From Kiloniellales bacterium (lineage in GTDB: Bacteria; Pseudomonadota; Alphaproteobacteria; Kiloniellales; JAKSBE01), in NCBI GenBank assembly GCA_022361275.1, contig JAKSBE010000246.1, positions 1-38,854 of the forward strand: a stretch of DNA of 38,854 nucleotides, read 5' to 3'. This document shows positions 16,920 through 25,468 of this stretch, piece by piece; the first letter of the stretch is position 1, and each line of letters starts with the position of its first letter. A program made the position numbers and the translations under genes. A model generated the notes under the pieces. That model searched no databases. It was not told where the DNA came from and was given only the letters and a program-made list of their open reading frames with translations.

Positions 16920-17713
16920 CAGGCCCCGCCCATGCCGGCCAGGGCGCGGCGGTAGAGCGCCGCCACCGTGCGCCGCGGCAGGAAGCGCGGCAGGCTGGTC
17001 ACCAGGCGGTTGCGGCCGCCGACCACGTGGACGCTGCGCTGGCCCAGGGCCGCCAGGGCCTCGCGCGCGACCCGCTCGGGGCTGTCCCAGCCGCTGCTGC
17101 GCCGGGCCTGGATCCCGGCCCGCGCGCCGAAGCGGGTCCGGGTGCCGCCCGGGCAGAGCGCCAGGACGTCGATCGGTTGCCCGGCCAGCTCGGCCGCCAG
17201 GGCCTCGGCGTAGTGCAGGTCGAAGGCCTTGGTCGCGGCGTAGGTCGCCATCATCGGCGCCGGCTGGAAGGCCATGATCGAGGCCACGACGATCAGCCCG
17301 GCGCGCCGCCGCTCGGCCCGGGCGCGTGCCAGCATGCCGGGCAGCAGCGCCCGGGTCAGGACCACCGGCGCGACCACGTTGACCTCGGCCATCTCGCGCT
17401 CGCGCGCCGCCGGGATCTCCAGCACCTGGCCGACCTGGCCGAGGCCGGCGTTATTGACCAAAAGGTCGATCGGCAGAGTCTCGGCGGCGGTGATCACCGC
17501 GTCACGCCCGGCGTCCTCCGCCAGGTCCGCGACCAGGGTCTCGACCCTTGGGTCTCCGCCGCCAGGACCGCCGTCCAGCTCGGCCTTGAGGGCGGCTAGG
17601 CGCTCGCCGTCGCGACCGGTCAGCAGCAGCCCGGTCTTCGCGGGCAGCGCCTTGGCCAGGGCTTCGCCGATGCCGCTGGTGGCGCCGGTGATCAGGGCGA
17701 AGCGATACCTCAT
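16919..17713 (-). CDS. short-chain dehydrogenase/reductase (SDR)
   Basis: NAD(P)-dependent oxidoreductase of the classical SDR type, 264 aa. Cofactor loop TGATSGIG at 9-16, NNAG at 87-90, and a catalytic Ser145-Tyr158-Lys162 set in VVASIMAF and YAATK. Residue R34 after the second strand (TGRDGERLAAL) favours NADP. The C-terminal part LPRFLPRRTVAALYRRAL is basic and amphipathic and may touch membranes. The start ATG 17713 lacks a strong ribosome site; a perfect TTGACA lies at 17744-17749 on the minus strand but without a good -10. It overlaps the methyltransferase gene and is divergent from pgk. Substrate unknown. Confidence 0.87.
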   Translation of the reverse strand: MRYRFALITGATSGIGEALAKALPAKTGLLLTGRDGERLAALKAELDGGPGGGDPRVETLVADLAEDAGRDAVITAAETLPIDLLVNNAGLGQVGQVLEIPAAREREMAEVNVVAPVVLTRALLPGMLARARAERRRAGLIVVASIMAFQPAPMMATYAATKAFDLHYAEALAAELAGQPIDVLALCPGGTRTRFGARAGIQARRSSGWDSPERVAREALAALGQRSVHVVGGRNRLVTSLPRFLPRRTVAALYRRALAGMGGA

Positions 17714-17774
17714 ATCTGCCAAGCTGGGAAACGCGGCGCAGCCTGTCAATCGAACTCTCTGTGACGCCGCGGAC

Positions 17775-17803
17775 TTGCCCCGCCTGCACGCCTGGGGCAT
17801 AGC
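17775..17803 (+). promoter_or_regulatory. possible pgk promoter
   Basis: TTGCCC (17775-17780), 17-bp spacer, CATAGC (17798-17803), ending 36 bases before the pgk start. Both hexamers are only partial matches to the sigma-70 consensus. The position and spacing make it the best candidate in the short divergent region. Confidence 0.3.
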
Positions 17804-17839
17804 TCGGACTTCGGACAACCAAGGCGGGAGGACGGCAGG

Positions 17840-19036
17840 ATGGCCGCGTTTCGGACCCTCGACGACCTCGATCCGGCCGGCCGGCGGGTGCTGGTGCGGG
17901 TCGACTTCAACGTGCCCATGAAGGACGGCCGGGTCACCGACGCGACCCGGATCGAGCGCGCCCTGCCGACGATCCGGGCGCTCAGCGAGCGGAGCGCGAA
18001 GGTGGTCCTGCTGTCCCACTTCGGCCGGCCCAAGGGTGCGCGCAAGCCGGAATTCTCTCTGGAGCCGGTCGCCGCGGCCCTGGAGGCCGCCCTGGGCGCG
18101 CCCGTGGCCTTCGCCCCGGACTGCATCGGCCCGCCGGCCGAGGCGGCGGTGGACGGCCTCGCCGAGGGCGGGGTCCTGCTGCTGGAGAACCTGCGCTTCC
18201 ACCCCGGCGAGGAGGCCAACGAGGCCGCCTTCGCCGAGTCCCTGGCCGCTCTGGGCGACCTCTACGTCGACGACGCCTTCTCGGCCGCCCACCGCGCCCA
18301 CGCCTCGGTCGAGGCCCTGGCCCGCCGCCTGCCCGCCGCCGCCGGCCGCCTGATGCAGGCCGAGCTCGAGCACCTGGCCCAGGCCCTGGACGACCCGGAG
18401 CGGCCGCTGGCCGCCCTGGTCGGCGGCGCCAAGATCTCGACCAAGCTGCAGCTCCTGGGCAACCTGGTCGAGCGGGCCGACCTGCTGATCATCGGCGGCG
18501 GCATGGCCAACACCTTCCTGGCCGCGGCCGGGGTCGACGTCGGCCGTTCCCTCTGCGAACACGACATGGCCGGGACCGCGCGCGAGATCATGGACAAGGC
18601 CAAGGCGCAGGGCTGCGACATCGTCCTGCCGACCGACGCCCTGGTTGCGGCCGCGCCGGAGCCCGGCGTCGCCGGCGAGACGGTCTCGGTCAAGGCGGTC
18701 CCGGCCGGGCAGATGATCCTCGACGTCGGCCCGGCGACCGCCGAGCACCTGGCGCGGCGGCTCGAGGATTGCCGCAGCCTGGTCTGGAACGGTCCCCTGG
18801 GCTGCTTCGAGGTGCCGCCCTTCGACCAGGGCACCAACGCGGTCGCCCGGGCCGCGGCCCGCCTGACCCGCGACGGCCGGCTGCTCTCGGTCGCCGGCGG
18901 CGGCGACACGGTGGCCGCCCTCGCCCACGCCGGGGTGCGCGACGACTTCACCTACGTCTCCACCGCCGGCGGCGCCTTCCTGGAATGGCTCGAAGGCCGC
19001 ACCCTGCCGGGGGTGGCGGCGCTGGCGGCGGGGTAG
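17840..19036 (+). CDS. pgk: phosphoglycerate kinase
   Basis: Interconverts 1,3-bisphosphoglycerate and 3-phosphoglycerate with ADP/ATP in glycolysis and gluconeogenesis. Full-length at 398 aa. Signature RVDFNVPM near the N-terminus, substrate loop [19 protein letters not shown], the hinge [12 protein letters not shown], and the nucleotide end WNGPLGCFE and VAGGGDT. The usual WNGPMGVFE is changed to WNGPLGCFE, which should be harmless. GGGAGG lies about 11 bases before the ATG. It stands alone, without gap or fba next to it, divergent from the SDR gene and convergent with the acetolactate synthase. Confidence 0.97.
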   Translation: MAAFRTLDDLDPAGRRVLVRVDFNVPMKDGRVTDATRIERALPTIRALSERSAKVVLLSHFGRPKGARKPEFSLEPVAAALEAALGAPVAFAPDCIGPPAEAAVDGLAEGGVLLLENLRFHPGEEANEAAFAESLAALGDLYVDDAFSAAHRAHASVEALARRLPAAAGRLMQAELEHLAQALDDPERPLAALVGGAKISTKLQLLGNLVERADLLIIGGGMANTFLAAAGVDVGRSLCEHDMAGTAREIMDKAKAQGCDIVLPTDALVAAAPEPGVAGETVSVKAVPAGQMILDVGPATAEHLARRLEDCRSLVWNGPLGCFEVPPFDQGTNAVARAAARLTRDGRLLSVAGGGDTVAALAHAGVRDDFTYVSTAGGAFLEWLEGRTLPGVAALAAG

Positions 19037-19052
19037 AAAGCCGTGCCTGCGA

Positions 19053-19072
19053 GCCGGGGGAAATCTCCCGGC
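19053..19072 (+). terminator. weak stem-loop after pgk
   Basis: GCCGGG and CCCGGC form a 6-bp stem with an 8-base loop, 16 bases after the pgk stop. There is no U-tract, so it would act poorly as an intrinsic terminator. The next 140 bp to the convergent gene are AT-richer and hold no gene. Confidence 0.3.
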
Positions 19073-19215
19073 GGAGCAGCTCGACGTCGGCGGTCTTGAT
19101 AAGGACGCTGCCGGCCTTCTCCACCGGCCAGTACAAATATCTATACCAAAGGGGCGATTTGCGTATAACGGATCTTCGCTCTTGTCGGTACGATCAGGAA
19201 GCTGCGAAGGCCCCG

Positions 19216-20874
19216 CTACAGGTGCAGCTCGATCTCGCCGAGGCGCTTGGTCAGCTTGCGGTTTTCGGCGTAGTCGACCTCGACCGCGATCAGGCAGGGA
19301 CCGTCCTGGGCCAGAGCTTCCTCCAGGGTCGGGCGGAAGTCGGCCGCGGACTCCACCTTGCGGCCCCAGATGCCGAAGGACTTGGCGAGCAGCTCCATGT
19401 CCGGGTTGGCGAAGGTCAGCTCGGAGTGGCGGCCGCCGAAGTGGTTCTGCTGCTTCCACTTGATCAGGCCGTACTCGCCGTCCAGCCAGACCACGACCAC
19501 GCAGGGGATCTTCAGGCGCGCGGCGGTCTCCAGGTCGTGGACGTTCATCAGGAAGCCGGCGTCGCCGCAGACCGCCACCACCTTCGAGTCCGGCGCGGCG
19601 AACTTGGCGCCGATGGCTCCGGGCAGCGCGAAGCCCATGGAGCAGAAGCCGTTGGAGATCAGGCAGGTGTTCTGCTCCAGGCACTGGTAGTAGCGGGCGA
19701 CCCACATCTTGTGGGCGCCGACGTCGGACAAGAGGATGTCCTGCGGCCGCAGCGCGGCGCGGATGTCGTTCAGGATGCGCTGCGGCTTCATCGGGAAGGA
19801 GGTGTCTTCGCGCTCGGCCGTCAGGTCGGCCCAGATGGTGTCGCGGAGCTCCCGGCAGCGATGGATGTCGTGCAGCGGCAGGTCCTCGCCCCGCACCTCG
19901 TTGACGCGCTCGTTGATCTGCCACAGGGCGTCGGCGACGTCGGCGCAGATGTCGACGCTGACCGGATAGGCCTCGTCGATCTCGGCCGGCTCGAAGTCGA
20001 TGTGCACGATCTGCTTGTCGCGTTCCGGGTTCCAGAAGCCGGGCGCGTACTCGACCAGGTCGTAGCCGACGGAGATGATCAGGTCGGCCTTCTTGAAGGC
20101 GCGCAGGATGTGGTCCTTGCCCTGCAGCCCGATGGTGAAGAGGCAGTGCGGGTCGTCCATCGGCACCGCGCCCTTGCCCATGAAGGTGTTGACCACCGGG
20201 ATGCCGGTCTTGCGGGCCAGGCGGCGCAGCTGCTTGGCCGCGCGATTGCGCACCGTGCCGTTGCCGGCGAGGATCAGCGGGTTCTCGGCCGCCAGGATCA
20301 GATCGACGGCTTGGTGCACGGCCTTCCAGTCGGCGGCCGGGCGGCGCGTGCGGATCGGCGCCATGGGCTGCAGGTCGGCCTCGGCCTCGGCGACGTCCTC
20401 CGGCAGCTCGATCACGGTGGCGCCCGGCTTCTCCATCTGGGCCACCTTGAAGGCCTTGCGCACGACCTCGGGGATGGTCGCCGGGTTGAGGATGGAGCGC
20501 GCCCACTTGGAGATGGGCGCGAACATGGCGATGGCGTCCATGTTCTGATGGCTTTCCTTGTGCAGCCGCGCCGTCGAGCCCTGGCCGATGATCGCGACCA
20601 GGGGCGAGCGGTCCATGTTGGCGTCGGCGACGCCCGTGACCAGGTTGGTCGCGCCCGGCCCCAGGGTCGCCAGGCAGACGCCGGGCCTGCCGGTCAGGCG
20701 GCCGTAGGCGTCGGCCATGAAGGCCGCGGCCTGTTCGTGCCGGCAGAGCACGAAATCGATCTTGGAGTCGAGCAGCGAGATCATCAGATCCGCGTTCTCC
20801 TCGCCGGGCACGCCGAAGATGCGCTCGACGCCTTCGGCTTCGAGACAGCGGACAAAGAGGTCTGACGCTTTCAT
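19216..20874 (-). CDS. acetolactate synthase large subunit, catabolic (AlsS-like) type
   Basis: Thiamine-diphosphate enzyme joining two pyruvates to 2-acetolactate. Catalytic Glu47 lies in CRHEQAAAFMADAYGRLTG; the TPP-Mg loop GDAGFLMN is followed by HDLETAARLKIPCVVVVW; the end VDYAENRKL resembles the VDYSDN end of AlsS proteins. At 552 aa it is full-length. No regulatory small subunit (ilvN/ilvH) and no ilvC lie nearby, which favours a catabolic or standalone enzyme over the branched-chain biosynthetic one. Start ATG 20874; another ATG 15 bases upstream lacks a ribosome site, whereas this one has GGAG at nine bases. It follows the aldehyde dehydrogenase by 47 bp, so the two probably share a transcript. 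Confidence 0.88.
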   Translation of the reverse strand: MKASDLFVRCLEAEGVERIFGVPGEENADLMISLLDSKIDFVLCRHEQAAAFMADAYGRLTGRPGVCLATLGPGATNLVTGVADANMDRSPLVAIIGQGSTARLHKESHQNMDAIAMFAPISKWARSILNPATIPEVVRKAFKVAQMEKPGATVIELPEDVAEAEADLQPMAPIRTRRPAADWKAVHQAVDLILAAENPLILAGNGTVRNRAAKQLRRLARKTGIPVVNTFMGKGAVPMDDPHCLFTIGLQGKDHILRAFKKADLIISVGYDLVEYAPGFWNPERDKQIVHIDFEPAEIDEAYPVSVDICADVADALWQINERVNEVRGEDLPLHDIHRCRELRDTIWADLTAEREDTSFPMKPQRILNDIRAALRPQDILLSDVGAHKMWVARYYQCLEQNTCLISNGFCSMGFALPGAIGAKFAAPDSKVVAVCGDAGFLMNVHDLETAARLKIPCVVVVWLDGEYGLIKWKQQNHFGGRHSELTFANPDMELLAKSFGIWGRKVESAADFRPTLEEALAQDGPCLIAVEVDYAENRKLTKRLGEIELHL

Positions 20875-20921
20875 GGCTGGGGACTCCATCGGGGTTGGGG
20901 GGCGAAGGCTCCGCTCTCGGA

Positions 20922-22319
20922 TCAGGCCAGGGGGCTTTGCAGAACCAGCATCTTCTCGGTCTGCATGTCGCGCAGGGTGTGGGGAATGCCGCCGACGCCC
21001 AGGCCCGACTGGCCGAGGCCGGCGAAGGGCATCCAGTCGACGCGGAAGGCGGTGTGGTCGTTGACCATGACCGCGCTGGCCCGCAGCCGGTGGAAGCCGG
21101 CCAGGGCCGCCTCCAGGTCGCGGGTGAAGACCGCCGCCTGGAAAGCGAAGGGCAGAGCGTTGGCGCGCGTCACCGCGTCCGCGAGCGCGTCGTAGGGATA
21201 GACGCAGACCACCGGGCCGAAGACCTCCTGGGTCGAGACCCGGCTGTCGGCCGGCGGATCGTAGAGCACGGTCGGCGCATAGAGGCGGTCCGACAGTTTT
21301 CGCCCGCCGGTCAGCGCCCGCGCGGTGCCGGCTTCCTCGATCCATCCGCTGACCCGGGTGACCTCGCCCGGCCGGATCAAGGGACCGACCTCGGTCGTCT
21401 CCCCGGTCGGGTCGCCGACCGCCAGCTTGGCCGCGCCTTCCGCCAGCGCCTCGGCCAGCGCGCGGGCGACGCGCCGCGCGGCGAAGACGCGCTGGACGGA
21501 TACGCAGACCTGGCCGGCATGATAGAAGCCGCCTTTGAGCAGGCTCGGCAGGATCTCGCCGAGCTCCGCGTCGGCGGCCACGATGACCGGCGCCGCGCCG
21601 CCGTGCTCCAGGGCGCAGCGGGTGCCCGGCGCCAGCTTGGAGCGCAGGTGCCAGCCGACCCTCGCACTGCCGATGAAGCTGAAGAAGCCGACCCGCGGGT
21701 CGGTGACCAGCGCCTCGGCCAGGCTCAGATCGGCGGGGTGGACGACGCGGCACCACTCCGGCGGCAGGCCGGCCTCGACCAGGATCTCGGCGACGCTGCG
21801 GCAGGACAGCGGCGTGTCCTCGGCCGGCTTGACGATCACCGGACAACCGGCCGCGACCGCCGGCACGACCTGGTGGACGATCAGGTTGACCGGATGATTG
21901 AAGGCGCTGACCGCCACCACCGGCCCGACGGGCTCCTTCTGGGTGAAGGCGATGCGCCCGGCGGACGCCCGGTTCAGGCCCATGGGCACGACCTCGCCGG
22001 CCTCGCTGCGCAGGCCGTCGAGGGCGGCCTTGAAGCCCTCCACCGCGCGCTCGACCTCGACCCGGGAATCGAGCAGGGGCTTGCCGCCCTCTCGGGCGGC
22101 TTGCAGCGTGAGCGGCTCGATCCGGTCGCGCATCAGTTCGGCGGCCCGTTCCAGGATCTCGATCCGGCGCCACAACGGCAGCCAGGCATCACGGTCGCGG
22201 AACAGCCGAGCGGCCGTCGTCAGGCTGGCCTCGATCGCGCCGGCGTCGTCGGTCGGCAGGCTCGTGATCTCGGCGCCGTCGAAAGGCGCCGTCACGGTCA
22301 GGGGAAGAGAGCTGCCCAT
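20922..22319 (-). CDS. NAD(P)-dependent aldehyde dehydrogenase
   Basis: Oxidises an aldehyde to the acid or acyl-CoA. Catalytic residues are in place: Asn141 (AFNHPVN), Lys164 (VKPAEDTP), Glu238 (LEHGGAAP) and Cys272 (GQVCVSVQR). Length 465 aa from ATG 22319 is normal. The frame is open further upstream, but those 59 codons belong to the frame of a broken small gene, not to the dehydrogenase. The Cys context differs from betaine-aldehyde types and suits the lactaldehyde/succinate-semialdehyde-like group, but the substrate is open. Paired with the acetolactate synthase; the link could be disposal of an aldehyde made in the same pathway. Confidence 0.9.
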   Translation of the reverse strand: MGSSLPLTVTAPFDGAEITSLPTDDAGAIEASLTTAARLFRDRDAWLPLWRRIEILERAAELMRDRIEPLTLQAAREGGKPLLDSRVEVERAVEGFKAALDGLRSEAGEVVPMGLNRASAGRIAFTQKEPVGPVVAVSAFNHPVNLIVHQVVPAVAAGCPVIVKPAEDTPLSCRSVAEILVEAGLPPEWCRVVHPADLSLAEALVTDPRVGFFSFIGSARVGWHLRSKLAPGTRCALEHGGAAPVIVAADAELGEILPSLLKGGFYHAGQVCVSVQRVFAARRVARALAEALAEGAAKLAVGDPTGETTEVGPLIRPGEVTRVSGWIEEAGTARALTGGRKLSDRLYAPTVLYDPPADSRVSTQEVFGPVVCVYPYDALADAVTRANALPFAFQAAVFTRDLEAALAGFHRLRASAVMVNDHTAFRVDWMPFAGLGQSGLGVGGIPHTLRDMQTEKMLVLQSPLA

Positions 22320-22323
22320 GGCC

Positions 22324-22536
22324 TCAGCCCTTCTGTTCTGTGCCAGGGCCGGCTGCAACGCCGCGCCCGGCTCCACGTGGCGAAAGATCTCGCGGATCTG
22401 CCGGAACGGATCTGCCAGACGTACTGGATGTAGAGCGCGGCCGCGACCAGCACCAGCATACCGACGGCGAAGGCAAGAGACCGGCCGGAAGGTCATGGAG
22501 GGTGATCACAAAGTCGGAGAGCTGCGCCATCGTCAT
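22324..22536 (-). pseudogene. small membrane-protein gene, apparently frameshifted
   Basis: ATG 22536 has a perfect GGGAGG six bases upstream, so a real gene started here. In its own frame it gives 70 residues (MTMAQLSDFVITLHDLPAGL, then a Ser/Pro/Arg-rich tail) with no family character. One base out, just after that opening, the sequence reads AFAVGMLVLVAAALYIQYVW, a clean transmembrane helix. In the third frame it continues QIREIFRHVEPGAALQ up to the aldehyde dehydrogenase start. The second switch coincides with a 14-bp duplication (GGCAGATCCG at both 22407-22416 and 22393-22402). The simplest reading is one small single-pass membrane protein broken by a lost base and a 14-bp duplication. 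An assembly error is the main alternative. It is the first gene of the acetolactate synthase transcript. Confidence 0.45.
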
Positions 22537-22590
22537 GTCTTGCCTCCCTTGACCTCCGCGGGATCCCGGACCTTCGACGCGCCGGGCCGG

Positions 22591-22603
22591 AGAGACGGTC
22601 TCT
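22591..22603 (-). promoter_or_regulatory. 13-bp palindrome upstream of the acetolactate operon
   Basis: AGAGAC-G-GTCTCT, 6+6 perfect, about 55 bases upstream of the first start codon of the leftward operon. It could be an operator. An additional inverted pair GTACGGA / TCCGTAC lies farther out at about 22673-22737. No regulator is nearby. Confidence 0.3.
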
Positions 22604-22766
22604 GCCGGCCGGCGGCGAGACGTCGGGTAGGGGCGGCCCTCGATCCCTCCCTGACCTCTCCGGTCGTGCCGGGTACGGACGTATCCCGACATTGGATGTG
22701 CGGTGTTCGCCGGAGGTTACGGGTCTTCGGTTCCGTACGTATTGGTGCGGTCGTGGCTCCTTGGTA

Positions 22767-23105
22767 TTAGCCGAAACCCAAGGTCAGCAAGGTCAGCGCG
22801 CCGACCCCGGCGCCGACGCCGAACAGCAGGTTGTGCCGGGTCAGGAAGAAGATCGCCAGAGAGATCACCGCGGCGGCGATCCGGTGGCTGAGCGCGGTCT
22901 CGGCCAGCGGGCCCAGCGGCAGCAGGATCATCCGTGCGATCAGGCCCGCCAAAAGGGCATAGGCGACGCAGGCGACCCATTCGAAGGCCGGGCTCTCGGC
23001 TTCGATGCGATCGGACAAAAGGACGCCGAGCGCGCGCCAGGCGTAGGTGACGGCGGCCCCGGCCAGGACCACCAGCAACGGCCAAAGTGTGAGCGGGTCA
23101 GCCAT
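22767..23105 (-). CDS. AzlD family branched-chain amino acid exporter subunit
   Basis: Small subunit of an AzlC/AzlD (BrnFE-like) exporter of branched-chain or related amino acids. At 112 aa with four hydrophobic helices (about 8-25, 42-62, 70-88, 92-110) it matches AzlD, including the WRALGV turn after helix 1. Its ATG overlaps the azlC stop by 8 bases (ATGGCTGA), so the two subunits are made in step. It is the last gene of a run that starts with the DUF2336 protein. Confidence 0.88.
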   Translation of the reverse strand: MADPLTLWPLLVVLAGAAVTYAWRALGVLLSDRIEAESPAFEWVACVAYALLAGLIARMILLPLGPLAETALSHRIAAAVISLAIFFLTRHNLLFGVGAGVGALTLLTLGFG

Positions 23106-23871
23106 CGCCTCCCCCGACGCTTTGCTTGCGCCGCCACCAGCGGTCGCCGAAGAAGGCCAGGCTGCCGGCCAGGAGCCCGGTCAGCAGCAGCGACCAGTCG
23201 GTCGCCACCAGATAGAGCGACGGGCCGGCCACCGCGCCCAGCACCAGGGCCAGGACCCGGGCGCGGCGGCGGGCGTCGGCGGCGAAGACCAGCATGAAGT
23301 AGATCGGGTTGATGAAGACCAGGCCCAGGGTGACCTCGGCCGGTACCGCGCCGGCCAGGTGGTATCCGCCGGCCGTGGCGGCCAGGGAGCTGGCCCAGAT
23401 CACCACGACGAAGCCGAGGAAATAGGGCAGCCGCGCCGGGGCCGGCAGCCGCGGGGCCTGCCGCATGGCCGCCGCCCAGCCGGTGACCGCGACGAAGTGC
23501 GCCGCGAGGTAGAGCGCGCTGCGGCCGAGACCCGGTGCGCGCAGCAGCGGCATGAGGGAGACCGTCATCGGCAGCAGCCGGGCGTTGGTCAGCGCGACCG
23601 CGGCCAGGATCGCGACCAGGGAGGCGCCGGCGGCGTAGAGCTCGACCATCGCGACCTGGCCGGGCAGGGCCCAGCCCAGTGCGGTCGACAGCAGGCCGTG
23701 CCAGGGGGAAAGACCGGCCTCGCGGACCAGGGCGCCGAAGCCCAGGAAGCTGGCGCCGAGGACGATGGCCGGCACGCCGAAGGCCTCGCGGGCGCCCTGC
23801 CAGGCCGCGGCCCTTCGCGAGGCCCGCTGCGATGGCTGTCGGTCTTCGGGGGGCCCCCCGTCCCCATACAA
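23098..23871 (-). CDS. AzlC family amino acid exporter subunit; start uncertain
   Basis: Large membrane subunit of the AzlCD exporter, with about six hydrophobic segments and family motifs ALTNARLLPMTVSLMP and LGLVFINPIYFMLVF. No ATG exists in the frame between the histidine kinase and the first helix. TTG codons recur in a 15-bp tandem repeat (23861-23920); I place the start at the one nearest the conserved part, 23871, giving 257 aa, close to the usual 240. An ATG at 23867 has a better-spaced GGGGA but lies in another frame; a one-base backward shift at the run G6C6 just after it would enter the azlC frame. So either TTG initiation, a frameshift or a run-length sequencing error applies. Overlaps azlD. 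Confidence 0.8.
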   Translation of the reverse strand: MYGDGGPPEDRQPSQRASRRAAAWQGAREAFGVPAIVLGASFLGFGALVREAGLSPWHGLLSTALGWALPGQVAMVELYAAGASLVAILAAVALTNARLLPMTVSLMPLLRAPGLGRSALYLAAHFVAVTGWAAAMRQAPRLPAPARLPYFLGFVVVIWASSLAATAGGYHLAGAVPAEVTLGLVFINPIYFMLVFAADARRRARVLALVLGAVAGPSLYLVATDWSLLLTGLLAGSLAFFGDRWWRRKQSVGGGDG

Positions 23872-23920
23872 GGCGTCCCCACACGAGGCGTCCCCGGACA
23901 AGGCGTCCCCCGACAAGGCG
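23861..23920. repeat. four-copy 15-bp tandem repeat at the azlC start
   Basis: Four exact-length units of consensus TCCCCNNACAAGGCG lie end to end. On the minus strand each unit carries a GGGGA and a TTG four bases later, so each copy looks like a weak start site for azlC. In the azlC frame they spell the pentapeptide GDALS or close variants. Unit number could set the amount of AzlC made. Confidence 0.85.
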
Positions 23921-23927
23921 CCGGGAC

Positions 23928-25457
23928 TCAGGCGCCGGCCCGCTTGGTCTCGACGACCCGGCCGCGCGGCAGGTGGATCGTGACCTTGGTGCCCTTGCCG
24001 AGCTTGCTTTCCAACGACAGGGTGCCGTCGTGCAGCTCGGTCAGGGCCTTGGCGATGGGCAGGCCCAGTCCGGTGCCCTCGAACTTGCGGGCCAAGCGGT
24101 TGTCGACCTGGCGGAAGGGCGTCAGCGCGATCTCGCGGTCTTCGGAGGCGATGCCGATCCCGGTGTCGCGCACGCTGAAGACCATGCCGCCGTCCTTGCT
24201 GCGGCAGGCGCGAACCTCGATTCGGCCCTCTTCCGGGGTGAACTTGATCGCGTTGGACAGCAGGTTGAGCAGGATCTGCTTCAGCTTGACCGCATCGGCG
24301 CGCAGCAACGGCAGGTCCCTGTCCATCTCGATGTGCAGGTCGTGCCCGCTGGCGTGCAGCCGGTCCTCGACCACGCGCAGGGCGGCGTGCAACAGGTCCT
24401 CGGGTACGATGCGGCTCTCGTTGAGCACCACGTTGCCGGATTCCAGCCGCGTCACGTCGAGGATGTCGTTGATCAGGGCCAGCAGATGACGACCGCTGTC
24501 CAGGATGTCGTCGACGTAGTTCTTGTAGCGGTCGATGCCGATCGGCCCGAAGACCTCGGACTTGATCAGCTCCGAGAACCCGATCACCGCGTTGAGCGGG
24601 GTGCGCAGCTCGTGGCTGATGTTGGCCAGGAACTCGCTCTTGGCGCGGTTGGCGGCCTCGGCCGCGTCGACCGCACGGTGCAGCGCGATCTCGCGGGCGC
24701 GCAGCTCGGTGATGTCCTCGGCGGTGCCGCGGTAGCCCTGGAACTCGCCGGTGTTCTGGCAGTAGATCGGCAGGCCGTTGAGCCGGAACAAACGCAGCCC
24801 GCCGCTCTTGTGGGCCATCTCCATTTCCAGGCCGCGGAAGGGCGTCCGGGTCTTGCGGTCGAGCAAGGTCTTGTCGGGCCCCTTCGGCTGGCGTGCGATT
24901 CGGTCCAGCCGCCGGCCGATCATCTGCCGGGGATGGTGGCCGAGGATGTCCGTCACCCGCGCCGAGACGTAGACCAGCTTGAGGTCGCGATCGGTCTCCC
25001 ACACCCAGTCCGAGACCAGGCGGGTCAGGTCCGAGAAGCGCTCCTCGGCCAGCGCCCGGGCGCGCTCCGCCTCCGCGATCGCGCTGGCCGGCAGGTAGCG
25101 GCCGAGCACCGCCGCGACCTTGCCGCGGTTGTCGCGGAGCAGGCTGTACTCGACCTGGTAGGCCTCCTCGCGGTCGTCGATGTTCAGGCTGATCTCCCGC
25201 AGCAGCGGCGTCTCGAGCGACTGCAGGGTCGCCACCATGTCGGGACTCGGCGCACTCTCGCTGATCTCTTCGAGGGCCGGCTGGATGCGCCGGAAGGCGG
25301 CGTTGGCGTAGGTCACGACGCCCTTGGGGTCGGCGACGCAATAGGGCGGACCGTTGTCCAGCAGCTCCTGCTGAAGCTGCGACAGAAGCTCGCCGGGCAA
25401 GCCCGAGGCGGCGACGGCTTCGATCACCCGCGTCCCCCTGGCACGCTTGAGGCGCAT
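23928..25457 (-). CDS. soluble PAS-domain sensor histidine kinase
   Basis: Two-component sensor kinase with no transmembrane segment, so it reads an internal signal. PAS-like domains at about 30-125 and 140-255 (the second with the GYRGTAEDITELR end typical of PAS-PAC). The dimerisation/phosphoacceptor part carries FLANISHELRTPLNAVIGF with His282. The ATPase part has the N box around Asn402 (LLSNAIKFTPEEG), G1 DTGIGI at 431-436 and G2 GTGLGLPIAKAL at 461. Residues 500-509 are basic. The start ATG 25457 has GAGGGGG upstream, and the TGA stop of the DUF2336 gene runs into that site, 11 bases before the start. No response regulator follows, so the target lies elsewhere or the DUF2336 protein is its partner. 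Confidence 0.92.
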   Translation of the reverse strand: MRLKRARGTRVIEAVAASGLPGELLSQLQQELLDNGPPYCVADPKGVVTYANAAFRRIQPALEEISESAPSPDMVATLQSLETPLLREISLNIDDREEAYQVEYSLLRDNRGKVAAVLGRYLPASAIAEAERARALAEERFSDLTRLVSDWVWETDRDLKLVYVSARVTDILGHHPRQMIGRRLDRIARQPKGPDKTLLDRKTRTPFRGLEMEMAHKSGGLRLFRLNGLPIYCQNTGEFQGYRGTAEDITELRAREIALHRAVDAAEAANRAKSEFLANISHELRTPLNAVIGFSELIKSEVFGPIGIDRYKNYVDDILDSGRHLLALINDILDVTRLESGNVVLNESRIVPEDLLHAALRVVEDRLHASGHDLHIEMDRDLPLLRADAVKLKQILLNLLSNAIKFTPEEGRIEVRACRSKDGGMVFSVRDTGIGIASEDREIALTPFRQVDNRLARKFEGTGLGLPIAKALTELHDGTLSLESKLGKGTKVTIHLPRGRVVETKRAGA

Positions 25458-25468
25458 TGCCTGCCCCC

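Noticed and set aside
19216-20874. Biosynthetic IlvB reading of the acetolactate synthase
   Set aside because: No small subunit or ilv genes nearby, and the C-terminal end resembles the catabolic type.
23861-23920. CRISPR-like array
   Set aside because: Units are 15 bp, directly adjacent and without spacers, inside the start of a coding frame.
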